A stretch of 64,000 nt of DNA from Massariosphaeria phaeospora (taxonomy: Eukaryota; Ascomycota; Dothideomycetes; Pleosporales), in NCBI GenBank assembly GCA_011032825.1, contig JAADJZ010000004.1:1798001-1862000 (forward strand), in the 5' to 3' direction. Below the pieces are notes generated by a model. That model made no database searches, had not been told where the DNA came from, and saw nothing but the letters and a program-made list of their open reading frames with translations. A program made the translations under genes and the position numbers. How positions within the stretch are numbered: position 1 is the stretch's first letter; each line of letters begins with the position of its first letter. Positions 11,106 to 22,500 of this stretch are shown here, one piece after another.

Positions 11106-11918
11106 TCAAGCTGGTCCAGTATCCACACTACCTCGGAACGGAAGCTCTCTCGGGGACCTCCAAGTATCGCACGGCAGAAACCTCCAAGCTCCGCTATGTT
11201 TCCGCCCAAACAGATAATGCACGATATACGCCGAACCCGCCGGCATCTTAGGCCAGTCATTGCCGCCCTGGAATGTCTTGTCGCACAAGCCAAGGACCAT
11301 CGGAGGCACGACGCTCTTGTCCTGTCTACCAGCCTCGGCCTCGGATTCTCGGTAGATGGAAAGGAGCTTCGCACTGTGCGCAGAGTTTGCTTCGACGGAA
11401 TCCATGGCCCAGAGCGTGTCGATCTCGGCAACCAGATGCTCACGAAAAGGATCGGCAAAAGCATCGATCAGTTCGCGGAAGCGGGCACCAGAGAAAGACG
11501 AGGGAGTCGTCGTTGTGGCGTACTCGCTGAATGCAGTCAGGCCGTCCGCAAAAGCATGGTGTTGCTCGACGTTTCCTTGGAGCGATCCCAAAACGACTCC
11601 AGCGACAGCCTCGAACGCAGGGAACATGGCCGTTTCCTCCATGGTGTGATGATGCATCACCCACGCTGTCCAGGATGCGGCGAAAAAGAGGAAGTCCGCC
11701 ACCTCTTCTTCCGGGATATGCGGTGCTTGGATGTAGAGCGCGTTGAGGCCGCGTAGCATGGCGTTGTGAGCAAACGCCATTTCGTTGGCGATGTAGTGTG
11801 CTGGGTGGTCATCCTGGATAATCCTTAACCCGAGGCGAGCTTCAAGGACACTGGAAAACCTACGAGAGTTTTGGTTGCAGAAGGTGTTTCTAGCAAAGCC
11901 CAAGGCTTGTCGACCCAT
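11106..11918 (-). CDS. Hemerythrin-like (HHE) domain protein
   Basis: Intronless, 270 residues. Residues about 45-125 carry the HHE metal-site pattern: MAFAHNAMLRGLN (His51), WVMHHHTMEE (His89-His91, Glu94/Glu95) and EQHHAFADGL (His120/His121). The pattern fits a di-iron four-helix bundle found in many fungal cytosolic proteins, with suggested roles in oxygen, NO or iron handling. The C-terminus has the family-like FGRKHSGAWRFLPCDTW. No signal peptide. Minus-strand neighbours on both sides are unrelated. The exact biological role in fungi is not established. Confidence 0.82.
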   Translation of the reverse strand: MGRQALGFARNTFCNQNSRRFSSVLEARLGLRIIQDDHPAHYIANEMAFAHNAMLRGLNALYIQAPHIPEEEVADFLFFAASWTAWVMHHHTMEETAMFPAFEAVAGVVLGSLQGNVEQHHAFADGLTAFSEYATTTTPSSFSGARFRELIDAFADPFREHLVAEIDTLWAMDSVEANSAHSAKLLSIYRESEAEAGRQDKSVVPPMVLGLCDKTFQGGNDWPKMPAGSAYIVHYLFGRKHSGAWRFLPCDTWRSPRELPFRGSVDTGPA

Positions 11919-12455
11919 GTTGTGAATGGCGCCATAGCCAGAAAGTAGTGTAAGAAGAGCAAGAAAGTGAAGTCAGCCGTAGGTAAGTGATCTCCTAAGG
12001 CTTTCTTTGTTTTTTCTCAGCTGGAGAGCAATGTCGTTGCTCTGCATAGAGAGAGTTTCATGCGCTCTCTCTCCCAGGCCGCAGGTCGTCCGGACCTAGT
12101 TCCCGTGAGCTGATGTAGGTCTAACGTATGTAGGTTAGCGTTTGGGGGCGACAAAATGAATGGGCCAAAATGGATGAACCAGCCTATGTATTTATTTTCA
12201 GCCCATTTACTTTGCCGCAGGAGTGGGGGCGTATACTGTCGTGCGAACAAATTAACCTACCAGCACCGCCTCTTTTCTGCATCCCCTCTTCCCGTGTTAA
12301 TAGGTGTCCTCAGCTAGATGCCAACAAGAAAGCGTGGCGAAGCTCACTAACAGGGACGGCCTCATCAAAAAACAACAGGCGCAAAGCCGCGGTATATTTT
12401 TCCGCAACTGTACCTCGCCCCTTCCACACAGGACAACGCATCTGCCATCAACCGC
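11919..12455. other. Intergenic region upstream of the hemerythrin-domain gene
   Basis: About 540 bp without a supported gene; presumed promoter of the HHE gene and 3' flank of the next minus-strand gene. Confidence 0.4.
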
Positions 12456-12923
12456 CTATTCGGCCTTGCCCACACGCGCCTTCGTAAACCCCGCCTCAGC
12501 CAGAAACGCGATCCTCAACACAGTCACAAACGTCGTAAGCCCAACAGTGCCCCAATCTTCACCGCGCCACGCCGCCGGTGACAGCCGGCCCTGTAGCTTC
12601 AGTGCGTCCCAAGCCGAGTACAGCATCGCGAAGTCGATAAGCAAGATGGCAGTCTGTACGTATTTCCAGATCTTCAGCTCGTTGGTTGCGCGGAGCAGGG
12701 CGCCAGAGAGGAACGCGACAGCGACCATGCCGCCGCCCGCCTGCTGGAAAATGAATCGGTAGTTCGGGTTGACGCCAGCCTCGTTCCGAAGGGTCGCCGG
12801 AACGAGCGAGTTGACAACGAAATCTGGGGATACGAAGTCGGTGATGGCGCCGGCGAACGAGACGATGGGGTCAAACCAGGTGAAGAAGAAGTGGTAGAAG
12901 CCGGGAACCACGCTGGTCGTCAT
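12456..12923 (-). CDS. Small multi-pass membrane protein, DUF7704-like
   Basis: Intronless, 155 residues. Four hydrophobic segments: FFFTWFDPIVSFAGAITDF near the N-terminus, IFQQAGGGMVAVAFLSGALL, YVQTAILLIDFAMLYSAW and TTFVTVLRIAFLAEAGF. The N-terminal pattern (PGFYHFFF-WFDPI) resembles small fungal membrane proteins grouped as DUF7704; that assignment is from memory and should be checked. No catalytic motif. The ATG at 12923 is the only in-frame Met before TM1. Confidence 0.7.
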   Translation of the reverse strand: MTTSVVPGFYHFFFTWFDPIVSFAGAITDFVSPDFVVNSLVPATLRNEAGVNPNYRFIFQQAGGGMVAVAFLSGALLRATNELKIWKYVQTAILLIDFAMLYSAWDALKLQGRLSPAAWRGEDWGTVGLTTFVTVLRIAFLAEAGFTKARVGKAE

Positions 12924-13395
12924 CTTGGGGAATTCCGATTTCGTAGTAAGTCAAGGAGAATCTGTAATAGCGTAAGTTGAATGCGCTGGCCAAAGTCAGT
13001 TGACAGTTGGGATTGAGAAAGCTGGTGAGGTGAGGATAGGAGCAGGGCGTACGCTGTTTAAGAAAGAAAACACCGGGCGCGAGTGGGTCCCAACAGCCAC
13101 TAGCAACTGCAACCACGTTGTGCCCCACAATAGCCCTGCATGGCGAAATGCACTCGCACGAGATATAGATAGGATGTTATGATGATCATCTTGTTCGAAC
13201 ATATCTGGCCCTTCAACCAATCCTTATAGGCAGTCAGTACCGACACCGCGCCTAGTAACTGTTCCCTTGCACCTCTGTAAGTCCTTTGTACGTTACTTAG
13301 TTTGCTGGATATAACATAACTTTATAAAGATGCAGGGAACAAGTTTACATACTACTGAAATCGTCTATGCTGTCAAAAGGATTGCCTATACCGAG
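12924..13395. other. Intergenic region
   Basis: About 470 bp between two minus-strand genes; no supported gene or clear element. Confidence 0.4.
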
Positions 13396-14472
13396 CTAAA
13401 GCCCCTCACACCTAGCACACGCACAGTCAAACCCCCAGTTCTTCTTCAACAACGCTACTCTCTGCCCACGATTCCACTTCCTCTCCTCATTGCTCAGATA
13501 CGTGATGGACAGCTCCTCACCCTTACCCACACCCACATCCCGGCCTACCCGGAATTCCCATGTTCGACCCACCCTTCTCTTCTCGATAGTCGGACCGCAC
13601 GAGTGGTTAAAATAGGACGCAGCGGGCCAGCAGCCGTAGCCGAAGAACTCGGAGCCGTCGTCTTCGAGAGACCGGATGCCGAATGCGTTGTGTGAGTCGC
13701 GGGACGAGAGGAGGAATAGCGTTTCGGCAGTGACGATGGGGAGGAGCGCGAGAGGTAGGATCGCGAGGAGGTGGAGATATGTGCGCGTATGGGCCCGCAG
13801 GTCGTAAGCGTCGGGGTAAGGCGTTGTGTCGACGGCAAGGGCGAGCAGGCGATCCCATTCGGCGGGTTTGGCGTATTTCCACAAGATACCGCAGACGCAG
13901 AAGCACATGACGTCGGGAGAGAGAAGCTGTTGGAGTGCCTTCTGTAGTGCTTTGCGGTGCTGTTTGGTGGCCGCAACGCCGTCGTTCGCTTCAACGGCAC
14001 CGTTGTTAACAGCGCGTTCGCCCTGTCGAGCAACCCGGATCAGCGCAGCCTGTGTAGCGACACTCTCCCACTGCGCGATTATCTCCTTCGATTTCGGGCG
14101 AGGCAAATCGGCGTCCACCATCTCGTTGTCCTCTTTGCTCCGTCCCTTGACCAGCTTCTCGACCGCCGTCCAAGCCTGCACTCCAATATCCCCATGCCAT
14201 TCCTTCCACTTGTTCTGACACTCCTCATTGCAGAACGCGAAGCCAACTGTCTGATTCCGAATGTTCAGGTCGTGGCCGTGCTCGTAGCCAAAGCACTGGC
14301 CGCACACTTCACGCCGGTATGCGCGCAATAGGACCGAGAGCGTAAGGTCGTCGGAGCGCCAGACAAGCGTATCCGCTGGAATAGCGCGGGTCGCGAAGAT
14401 GGCACGGCCGGAATGTGGTGTGTGGCGGATCTCGAAAAAGGGAGACGAAGATCCTACGGCTAGAGTCTGCAT
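13396..14472 (-). CDS. SET-domain protein with split MYND-like Cys region (SMYD/SET5 type)
   Basis: 358 residues from the ATG at 14472; the open frame extends a little further upstream but has no ATG, so a short 5' exon is possible. The SET domain begins with FEIRHTPHSGRAIFATRAIP (about residues 13-32). It is interrupted by a Cys-rich insert (CGQCFGYEHGH, then FCNEEC) resembling the MYND insertion of SMYD/SET5 proteins. It resumes near residue 270 with YGCWPAASYFNHSCGPTIE, GRDVGVGKGEELSITYL and post-SET Cys residues (CACARC). NHSC and the Tyr of ITYL are the S-adenosylmethionine and catalytic positions of active SET enzymes, so lysine methyltransferase activity is plausible. Substrate unknown. 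Confidence 0.82.
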   Translation of the reverse strand: MQTLAVGSSSPFFEIRHTPHSGRAIFATRAIPADTLVWRSDDLTLSVLLRAYRREVCGQCFGYEHGHDLNIRNQTVGFAFCNEECQNKWKEWHGDIGVQAWTAVEKLVKGRSKEDNEMVDADLPRPKSKEIIAQWESVATQAALIRVARQGERAVNNGAVEANDGVAATKQHRKALQKALQQLLSPDVMCFCVCGILWKYAKPAEWDRLLALAVDTTPYPDAYDLRAHTRTYLHLLAILPLALLPIVTAETLFLLSSRDSHNAFGIRSLEDDGSEFFGYGCWPAASYFNHSCGPTIEKRRVGRTWEFRVGRDVGVGKGEELSITYLSNEERKWNRGQRVALLKKNWGFDCACARCEGL

Positions 14473-15931
14473 GGCTGCGATGCTGCTGCTGTTCACGAGG
14501 AACGATGGGGAGGCCGCGCCTGGAATACAAATCGTCCTATGATTAGCGCGCAGACTACTAGTTATTCAGTCGACCGATTCCCCAGTGATCCAAAAAGTCC
14601 TGGACGTTGCGGAAGATATATGAACAACGAAGTCCTGGTCAGTTTCGTATGTCCCTGATACTCACACCAGACGTGAAAGATCTGAGAAAGAGCGCCATTG
14701 CGAGTGGAGTAGTTCCGGTGCGCGTAAAGCTAGCAGCTGGGGAATGGTGAAGGCGAAAATAACAGCGGAGGCAAGGAGGACGGTGGTATGTACTTGTGTC
14801 TGGACTTTGAACTAATTTGGGCCAGACCGTCGGCGGGAGCTAACCCGGCGATAACGATAAGAGAAACGCGGTGTGACACAACATTGATATTTCCACATCG
14901 CTGTTTCTCCTATCTACCATCTTCAGCGATGGATCATCGAGGTGAGTCTGAACGTGTTGTCGCATCGTACAGCGGCACCGAGGTTTGCAAAGGCGCGTAT
15001 TACCTACTAACCGAATAGGTACAGCTGCATTGCGTCATCAGCGGCATGATCAGCGTTACAGCAACACTATCCATATTTGTTGAGGGAGAGAATTCGAAGA
15101 CCAATCGCAGCGAAAGAACGAGTGCGCTTCAACTATGTTCCTCGAGGGACTTTGGACGGCGTATCTCACGTGACTAGCTGTTTTTCATCACGTGTAGCCA
15201 TATTGCGCCCTGAGCCATCTCAACATCTTTGTACTGAGACATAACCGACACGTTTGAATCCATGAGAGCAGGCAATCATCCCGCCATCTGCGTTTGCCGG
15301 CGCCGAAAGCAGCCTGGAATTCTCACTCCTCTAGCAGCGACACCGTCTCATCACAGACACGATGCTTTCTACGGTTGCTTTGCCTCCGCCGCTGGTTTGG
15401 TTTGTTTCATTTTGTTTTGTTACAAACCTCTGCTCTCAATCGGCCAGATTAAAGGAGTCTTTGCGGGAAGCTGCACGCCTAGCGCATGGATACGTGCAGC
15501 ACCACTTCTGGCTCCAGTCTCAGTCTTCGGCCTGTTGCAAACGGGATGGCACACCGCCTTCCAAATTAGTCCGTTTGTTCATACCGACACGGATTGCTGG
15601 GGAGACCTTTCCTGGCGCACCCGCGCCTTTGTTCCACCGCTCCTGACTGCACAGTTGGCATATTTATAGGCTTTGCCCGTACTTCTACTTTGCTACTTTG
15701 CTCTAGTTTTAGTTTCATTTCAGATCATTCCCTTCAGTGGTCTGTCGTCAAGCATATGCCCAGTAACGGCGGTTGTTCTTCCTCTCCACATCCAGGAATC
15801 TTCGGGTACGACTCCGCACCACATGCATACCTACACAAACGTTCGTCTAACTAAAGCATAGATCATCCGGTCCGCGACCACAACAGTCACACCCATCAAA
15901 TCCTCAATCTCTTACGGCTCCTTCATCCGAG
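14473..15931. other. Intergenic region with possible spliced small ORF
   Basis: About 1.45 kb between the SET gene (minus) and the next plus-strand gene. Two CACGTG palindromes lie near 15167 and 15189. A possible two-exon small ORF at 14929-15083 is listed separately. A 135-codon frame at 15262-15669 lacks domain features and is not called. Confidence 0.4.
14929..15083 (+). CDS. Possible spliced small ORF (25 codons)
   Basis: ATG-GAT-CAT-CGA-G is followed directly by GTGAGT; 77 bp later CTACTAAC and an AATAG acceptor resume the frame, which stops after 21 more codons. The splice signals are unusually complete. The encoded peptide (MDHRGTAALRHQRHDQRY...) matches nothing I know. It may be a 5' leader intron of a longer transcript or a short peptide gene; coding status is weak. 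Confidence 0.25.
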
Positions 15932-16534
15932 ATGGATCTCGAATCTGTCTGGCTCATCGTACTTCTCCTGGTCTACCTCTCCTGGTGGAAGTGGAAGGGC
16001 AAGTTCAGCATGGAATACATGCTGGAGTACCTCTTCGTGTACTGCAGCATGCTCCTATTCGACGAGGCGAGCCCTCCCCGCAGGGTCGGAACCATCGCCT
16101 GTTCCATCCTCGCACCTCTCATCTTCCACGCTTCCGGCTATCTGGATTTTCTCATCGCAAGCCTCTACGATGGGTTTCTTGGAGCGGGACCCGTACGCCC
16201 TGGCCAATCTGAACATCCGGAGATCGTAGTGGACAACGAGAATGCCCATGACTTCATGTCTCACCAGGCTGTACGCCCTGAGCCGAGACGCGCCAACGAG
16301 TCACGGCTTCTTGAGGAACTCAACCAGATGTTCCGAAGCCAACCCCCACACGAGAGAGCCGAACGGATGGAACTTCTTGAGCTCGAGCTTAAGCTTCTGA
16401 AGAACGTCCAGAAAGAGTCTATGCGCAACTGCAGACATCCTCGCCAGGGCTTACGGGTTGCCCCCGATCCGCTGCCCCTCAGAGAGAACGGACGAGGAAG
16501 GGGATTCAGGGACGATCATGACATCTTCTACTAA
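15932..16534 (+). CDS. Small membrane-anchored hypothetical protein
   Basis: Intronless, 200 residues, start GAGATGGAT. An N-terminal hydrophobic segment (SVWLIVLLLVYLSWW) and a second region (VGTIACSILAPLIFHASGYLDFLIASL) suggest two membrane passes. They are followed by a soluble tail with an amphipathic helix (RLLEELNQMFRSQPPHERAE, ELLELELKLLKNVQKE) and a basic Arg/Gly C-terminus. Family not recognised. Its 3' end faces the 6.3-kb repeat-module interval. Confidence 0.6.
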   Translation: MDLESVWLIVLLLVYLSWWKWKGKFSMEYMLEYLFVYCSMLLFDEASPPRRVGTIACSILAPLIFHASGYLDFLIASLYDGFLGAGPVRPGQSEHPEIVVDNENAHDFMSHQAVRPEPRRANESRLLEELNQMFRSQPPHERAERMELLELELKLLKNVQKESMRNCRHPRQGLRVAPDPLPLRENGRGRGFRDDHDIFY

Positions 16535-19500
16535 TGTTGCACTCGTAGCCGCAACACGCTGGGCTATAGGGCCACACCAAATGGGATGTGTGCATCTTTG
16601 AGACCTATTGGATCTTCTCTTTGGTGGACCAAACTACTATTTCTTATTTCTTTTCTTACACTCATTCATCGCTCTTGTACGGGTACGCCGATAATCAACC
16701 CGGGCGATGTCCATGGATTTATTCTAAAATGGGGTTTTTCTCACTTCTCGTATGTATGTCCTATGTCAATAATTCGGAGGAAACATACATGTGCGGATAT
16801 TGCACCTCGAATCAACATGGTATCGAATGCTCAAGAGGAGCCACATTTGTTCGAATCAACATGCTTGTAACCTTGGCATTATTTAGTCCAGCTAGTATCT
16901 TCATCTATTCAGAATAAAATGTCCCCGCTCAACTCATATGTTGACGATCATTTTCTGGGAACTCGATGCGATCGATTATGCCGAAAATTCAGCACGTGAC
17001 GCGTTGACAGACTCCCTCCCCATCGCTTGCGCCATGGAAGTTCCGAGGAGTGTATATAAGCACCTTATCTCTCACATATTTTCCACTTTCTACTACTTCC
17101 CACACAGGTTCCCCTCGACCTTTCTAAAAAAAAACCAGTTGCTTGCTGACATGAGGTCCGGAGCGTGCCTCTGCTTCCAACTCTACTAAAACCCGGAGCA
17201 ATTTCCGAAATGTGTGTCTCTCTCGGGTGAAAGAACAGCTTCACAACACAACTATGAGTTCGCGCCGGCTGGAAATCCAACGAGGAGGCTCCGATGTGTC
17301 CGGAACTTTGGGAAAGAACAAATGTTGATTGAAAGTTGAATGTCCAGTGTTTGGATTATACTGGTGGCGCTACATCTAAATTTGAAATAACATGTCAGAA
17401 ACATTATGCGTTTGAGACTCTAGAAAGACGAAATGAGGCTTATGATGTCTCGTCTGTGCTGTGGAGCGGACGTTTCGGTAGATGGACTCGTGGATATATA
17501 AGCCCTTCTTTCAACACTCAGGTTCCGGACTTCACTCGACCTCGCTACAAAGCTATTCTACTCTCTAAAACCGAGCATCCCGCCAACATATGCTGGAAGT
17601 CGTCTCTCTGGGTTACTAAAACAAGTAGCTCCTTCATTCATGTTTGGGGCTTTGCTTCCTTGGCGTTCTAAAAGTGATTCCTGGACCTAGGGATGTCGAG
17701 TCGCCAAAACCTACGAGAAACAATCGAAGGGCACGCGGAGTCGGACTCGTACATGACACTTAAAAACATTTACCGATTCATGCTATGAGAGTAGGCCGAC
17801 GCTTGACGTATTCATTTGGATATAAGAACTTAGTTCCAGATTATCATGGAACTGAGAAGATCGAACAACCTAGAATCTCTTCGGCCTTGCAAGTATGCAG
17901 ACATCCCCCTTATGACGAAAACACCTGGAAACCTTGTTTGTAAAGTCCGAAGATTGCGAGGCATTCCTTTAGGATCACGAAGTAATCGTACGCACCTTGA
18001 ACAAGCTTGGGTAATGAATCACCATGTGTGTGGTTTTTCGGTGCTGCAAAAAAAATTCTACTCATTCCATTCTATGCGTGATTCTGCAGTTTATTGCTAA
18101 AAATTACACTCTTGCGTTGCCATGTGCGCGGTGTCGAGACTCTGAAACAGGGGCATTGATGTGCTTTGTGGTGGGGGAGAAGGAAGAAGCACACTTGAAT
18201 CAATATCGAGATAATGAATATCGCAATGGCTCTTCCCAATGCCGTAAAGAAGGGGTATATAAGACCTCACTTTTTTCCTTCCCTCCGCTCCTCACGACAT
18301 TAGTTTAGTGGTTATCTTTGTCTGAAAAAACACCACACAAGCGATACATGGTTCTTGCGCGTCTTGCGGCGGCTCTAAAAACTGGAAGATATGTGTTAAT
18401 GGAAGTCCGGTGTTCTGCGGAAACTAAAAAGTGGATCACTGGTGTAATGTCTTTCAGTCAAAAACGGATTGTATAAGATCCACGTGCGGCAGCGGGATGC
18501 AACGCACTGTGGAAATTTGACATGTGGAAATATTGATTAAAATCCAACGACATAGACCCGATGTCCGACTTCGTCTCTGCTTCGTTCAACATCAAGTCAC
18601 GGTACCTTTTCTCGACAAATTGTTCTGGCTAGCTTTCCATGGATCTTAGTTGTCTTCTAAACAAAAGATATTATCCAAAAGACGTCATGTGGAGGGTTTC
18701 TCGTGTCGCTCAAGGTTAATACCAAGTCTACAAAGATGCTGAATGTCTAGAACATGCGCGGAAATGTACGAAAACGCTCAAGAATTGTGGACCAAACCTA
18801 CATCTTATTCCTATCTTCTTATTCAATAAAATGAACAAATCACCGCCTATTAAACCGATAAGTTCTTTCTCTGCGCTCGGATACCTATCGAATAAAACGA
18901 GAATACCATCGCGATATGTGTGGAAGTTTCGTATCAACGAAACCAAAAAAACTATACATTTCATACACACCCGGTTAAATCAGCGGTTCTGATACCATTG
19001 TCGTGATTCAAAAACTGCCTAACAGTATTACTATGGAAGGACTGGCCCTGGGCCCCTTGTCCACATCTACATTGAGTAACCTTCCGGGACAGACTTTGAA
19101 TCTTTTCGCATTATACGAATGACATCCCCAACAGCCTGGTCCATGTGTCCTTGTTCCTTTTCCTCCCGAAGTATTAAATCTTATGGAGCCAGCTACTATG
19201 CCCAAGATCGACGACTGAATTCCATCCCTCGTCGCATACATAACATGTTACCCCTCTTCAAAAGTAGAGGCAGTAATGACCGATGGTGTGTTTCCGTGTG
19301 GTCGCTGCATCGAATCCCCAGTCGCTTAACCCATGCGGAACCCTCATTTTCGAAACCATTAGCACACTCGTGGCATCCTTTGAGTTAAAAGGACAAAATT
19401 CAATGGTGGCGATGTTCATTAGAAATAACACTTCGAAGCCTCCTAAAAAGTTCACTGTGTTCGTTATGAACATTGGCCTGTGGCCTACGCAAGACAACAA

Positions 19501-22500
19501 AATTATAACAACATGAATGCATGGTGTGGAAACTCAGACGCTTACACTTCACTCAATGATAAACTCGGTCTTCGCTTACTTTATCCTCCTTTTATCACTC
19601 ATTTCACACATCCCGAAGTATACAACGTTCGTTATGATGTGCCCATGCTTCTCTCTCTGAGGCTGGATATGCTAGAGATATACAGCACTTGGTTTCATGT
19701 GCTCCGGACTTTTGCATCCTACTGAAGTCAAAACAAGCTGACGCCATTCCATGTGGAGCTCCAAGCCTCTCGAACTATTTGCTCTTCTTTATACTATATT
19801 CAACTTCCGCGCATCGAATCCAAAATCTGGAGTATAACGAATGTATGTGTGCGCTTCTCTCGTCGTGCAGCTCGACGTGACAAAAGTAGCACGATTCAAA
19901 ATCATGTGCTGCTTCCGGTTCCAGCAACGATTTGAGTACTACGACGCACCAGAGACCAAAAACACCGCAATCGCTACTGTATGTGGAGGTTCATCCTTGT
20001 CCCACCAACAATCAATATCCATCCTAAAGTTCAAGCCCCCCTCAACCTCTAAACTCTCTTTGTGTACACGGCAACTCCTCTTTTCACATTAAATTCAAAA
20101 AGACGCAGCCTCGCACTCATGTGGTTTTTTCTGGTCCCCCACAGCTCTATATCACAAATTAAAAAAACATGAAAAGCAGGCTACCATGTCCTGCTCCCGG
20201 CCCAGACTTGCACGAAATATCATGTAAAATTCTCGCTAAAATCAAACATCACTATAAAATGTGTTCTGTCCAACCCACGACAGATCGTCATATTAACATC
20301 CTCTTCGCATATATAATACCCCCTCTTGTCCTTGCTGTCTTCTCTCTACTTCACAACTATATCTCCATCGTACTATAAAAAGCTTCATGGCGACTGTTCA
20401 TGTGCCGTTCTCCTCTCTCTTCTGTGCAATACGATAAGTAGCAATGTCATGCGGTGTCTGACGCGGACAAAACAGCAGGCGAACTCGTTCATGTACTCTT
20501 TGACATAAAACAAGGCAAGCCTGCAAAACATGTGCTTTGCGCTTCCGGAAATTCTAGTCAAAATCGCTCGCAGATGTTCCTGGAAATCGAGCGTCCGTCT
20601 ACTAATGTCCGTCTCGATCTCCTGTCCGTGTTCTGCAATCAAAAATACTCAACCTGTTCCAAATGTGCTCTTCTTCTGTCTCTGCAGATAAAACAAGGCG
20701 GCACACATTGATGGTGTCGGGCGCGAACAAAATACCTAGCATCCAAGTTTACATGCTGTGCGACAAAAAACAAAGCGGCATACGTCCGAATGCTGCTCTC
20801 GGTTCCAGAAGCCCTTGCACCATATCACAATCATGTCCAAAAGCCGAGAACATTTGCTTCGATGTTGAATCTCGACGTCTTCCAGTGTCAAACTCACCGA
20901 CCACGCACTTCGCCTTACCTAACAAATCCGCATACAACCTTCCAACACGCCGCACCGTTTCAAATGTGCCTGTCCGTTTCTCTCTGCTGGTCATCGCACC
21001 AAAAGTCGCGTACCTCCCGTCCATGTGTGCGGCTCGCGGTGCGAAAACGGCTAGAAGATTGAAATATGAACTTAAAACAAAGAGGCTGGGATACATTTGG
21101 ATGTTGGACTCCGTGCGTGCGACGACTTCCCCAAAACTGGGGTCCAAAATCCAGATGCACGGTATATAGGCCCCCCCGTGATCCCTCTGCTCTTTCTCTA
21201 CTACACCACAAACTTCGACATCGGTCCTTCTAAATATGTTGAAGAAGTGCCACATGTGCGCTGCGATTCCGGTCTGCTGCGACACATAATAAAACCCGAA
21301 TACCTCCAAATCATGTGGTTGTTGTTCGCGGTTCCGAAAGAATCCCTACACATATTCATGATACCTAGAACCTAAACTCAAAACCATTACACCCATGGTA
21401 CATGTGGAGTTTCGCCAGAACATGCGTGATGATGAAATATTTCTGGAATCTGGCGGGAAGTCGTCCCGGCACATATATAAGCTATGAGCTCTTTCTCTAC
21501 ACCTTACTTCCCTTACACGGGCGGCAACCTCAACGTCGGGTCTTTTGAAAACGATTGCGCAATATTGCCATGTGGCTCCCCTTCTATTCTGCTGCTCAGC
21601 AACAGAATTGCTGCAGCTTATGAACATGTGCTTGCTGCTCGTGGCTCCAAAAATTATCCATCAATATTACATGTGAGGCAGCTGTGGAATGAAGCAAACC
21701 ACGAGATGATCGATGTGAGAGCGAAGACGAAAGCCACGTACATAAGCCCACAGCTCCTTCTCTCCCTTCTTCCGTCACGCGCTATCTTCGGGCTCTAGTC
21801 CTCTAAAACATCACAGCCGTACATATGATGTGTCTTGCCTTCTCTTTCGGCTCCCGAAAACTAAAACATTATCACACTTTCGATACGTGCTGTTCGCAGC
21901 CTTTGAAGAACTTTACACAACAAAACCATGGCTGGAGGATCTAAAAACACGGCTTAATACCACGTGATGACCACGGAGACGGGCGCATGTCATAGCCCAA
22001 GTATGGTGCGTCCTGCAACTGGCAGAAAGTACGCTACTATTCGAAAAGAACCACGGGGATCGATGTGTTGTATATAGGTCCCTAATCATCGACCTCTTCG
22101 CCTTTTCTTCCCTTCACATCAGGGACCTGTGCGTTCTCTCTAAAATTGACACAACAGTATATTCATGTCTTGCTCTCCAGCCCCATCTGGAAAACAAATA
22201 CTCTCTCTTCTGGGCAATGTGGAGGCGCTGGTCCTCTTCTGAATTTGAAAGCGCGCTGTCAATGCAGCGAAAATGCGCTATGGGCGATCTCATGGAAATG
22301 GCGCGGCGTGTGGACCAGAAGTCTTGACGTGGTCAATTCATGCAGCGTTGCGCAAAACTGAGATTAAAACGACTAGCCATGATTTGATGAGTGCAAGAAG
22401 TCGTTGTGGATTAAGCAGTGTGGATAAATAATACAAACTCGAACGTCTGGCATCCCATGTGGTCGGAATCTGGGGACGGCGCCTAACAATGGGTACATGA

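Noticed and set aside
15262..15669. 135-codon frame as a membrane protein gene
   Set aside because: No conserved pattern, poor start context; hydrophobic stretch alone is not enough.
20663..21169. 168-codon frame inside the module array as a normal gene
   Set aside because: No domain, spans several module copies, and other frames give equally long products; treated as part of the array.
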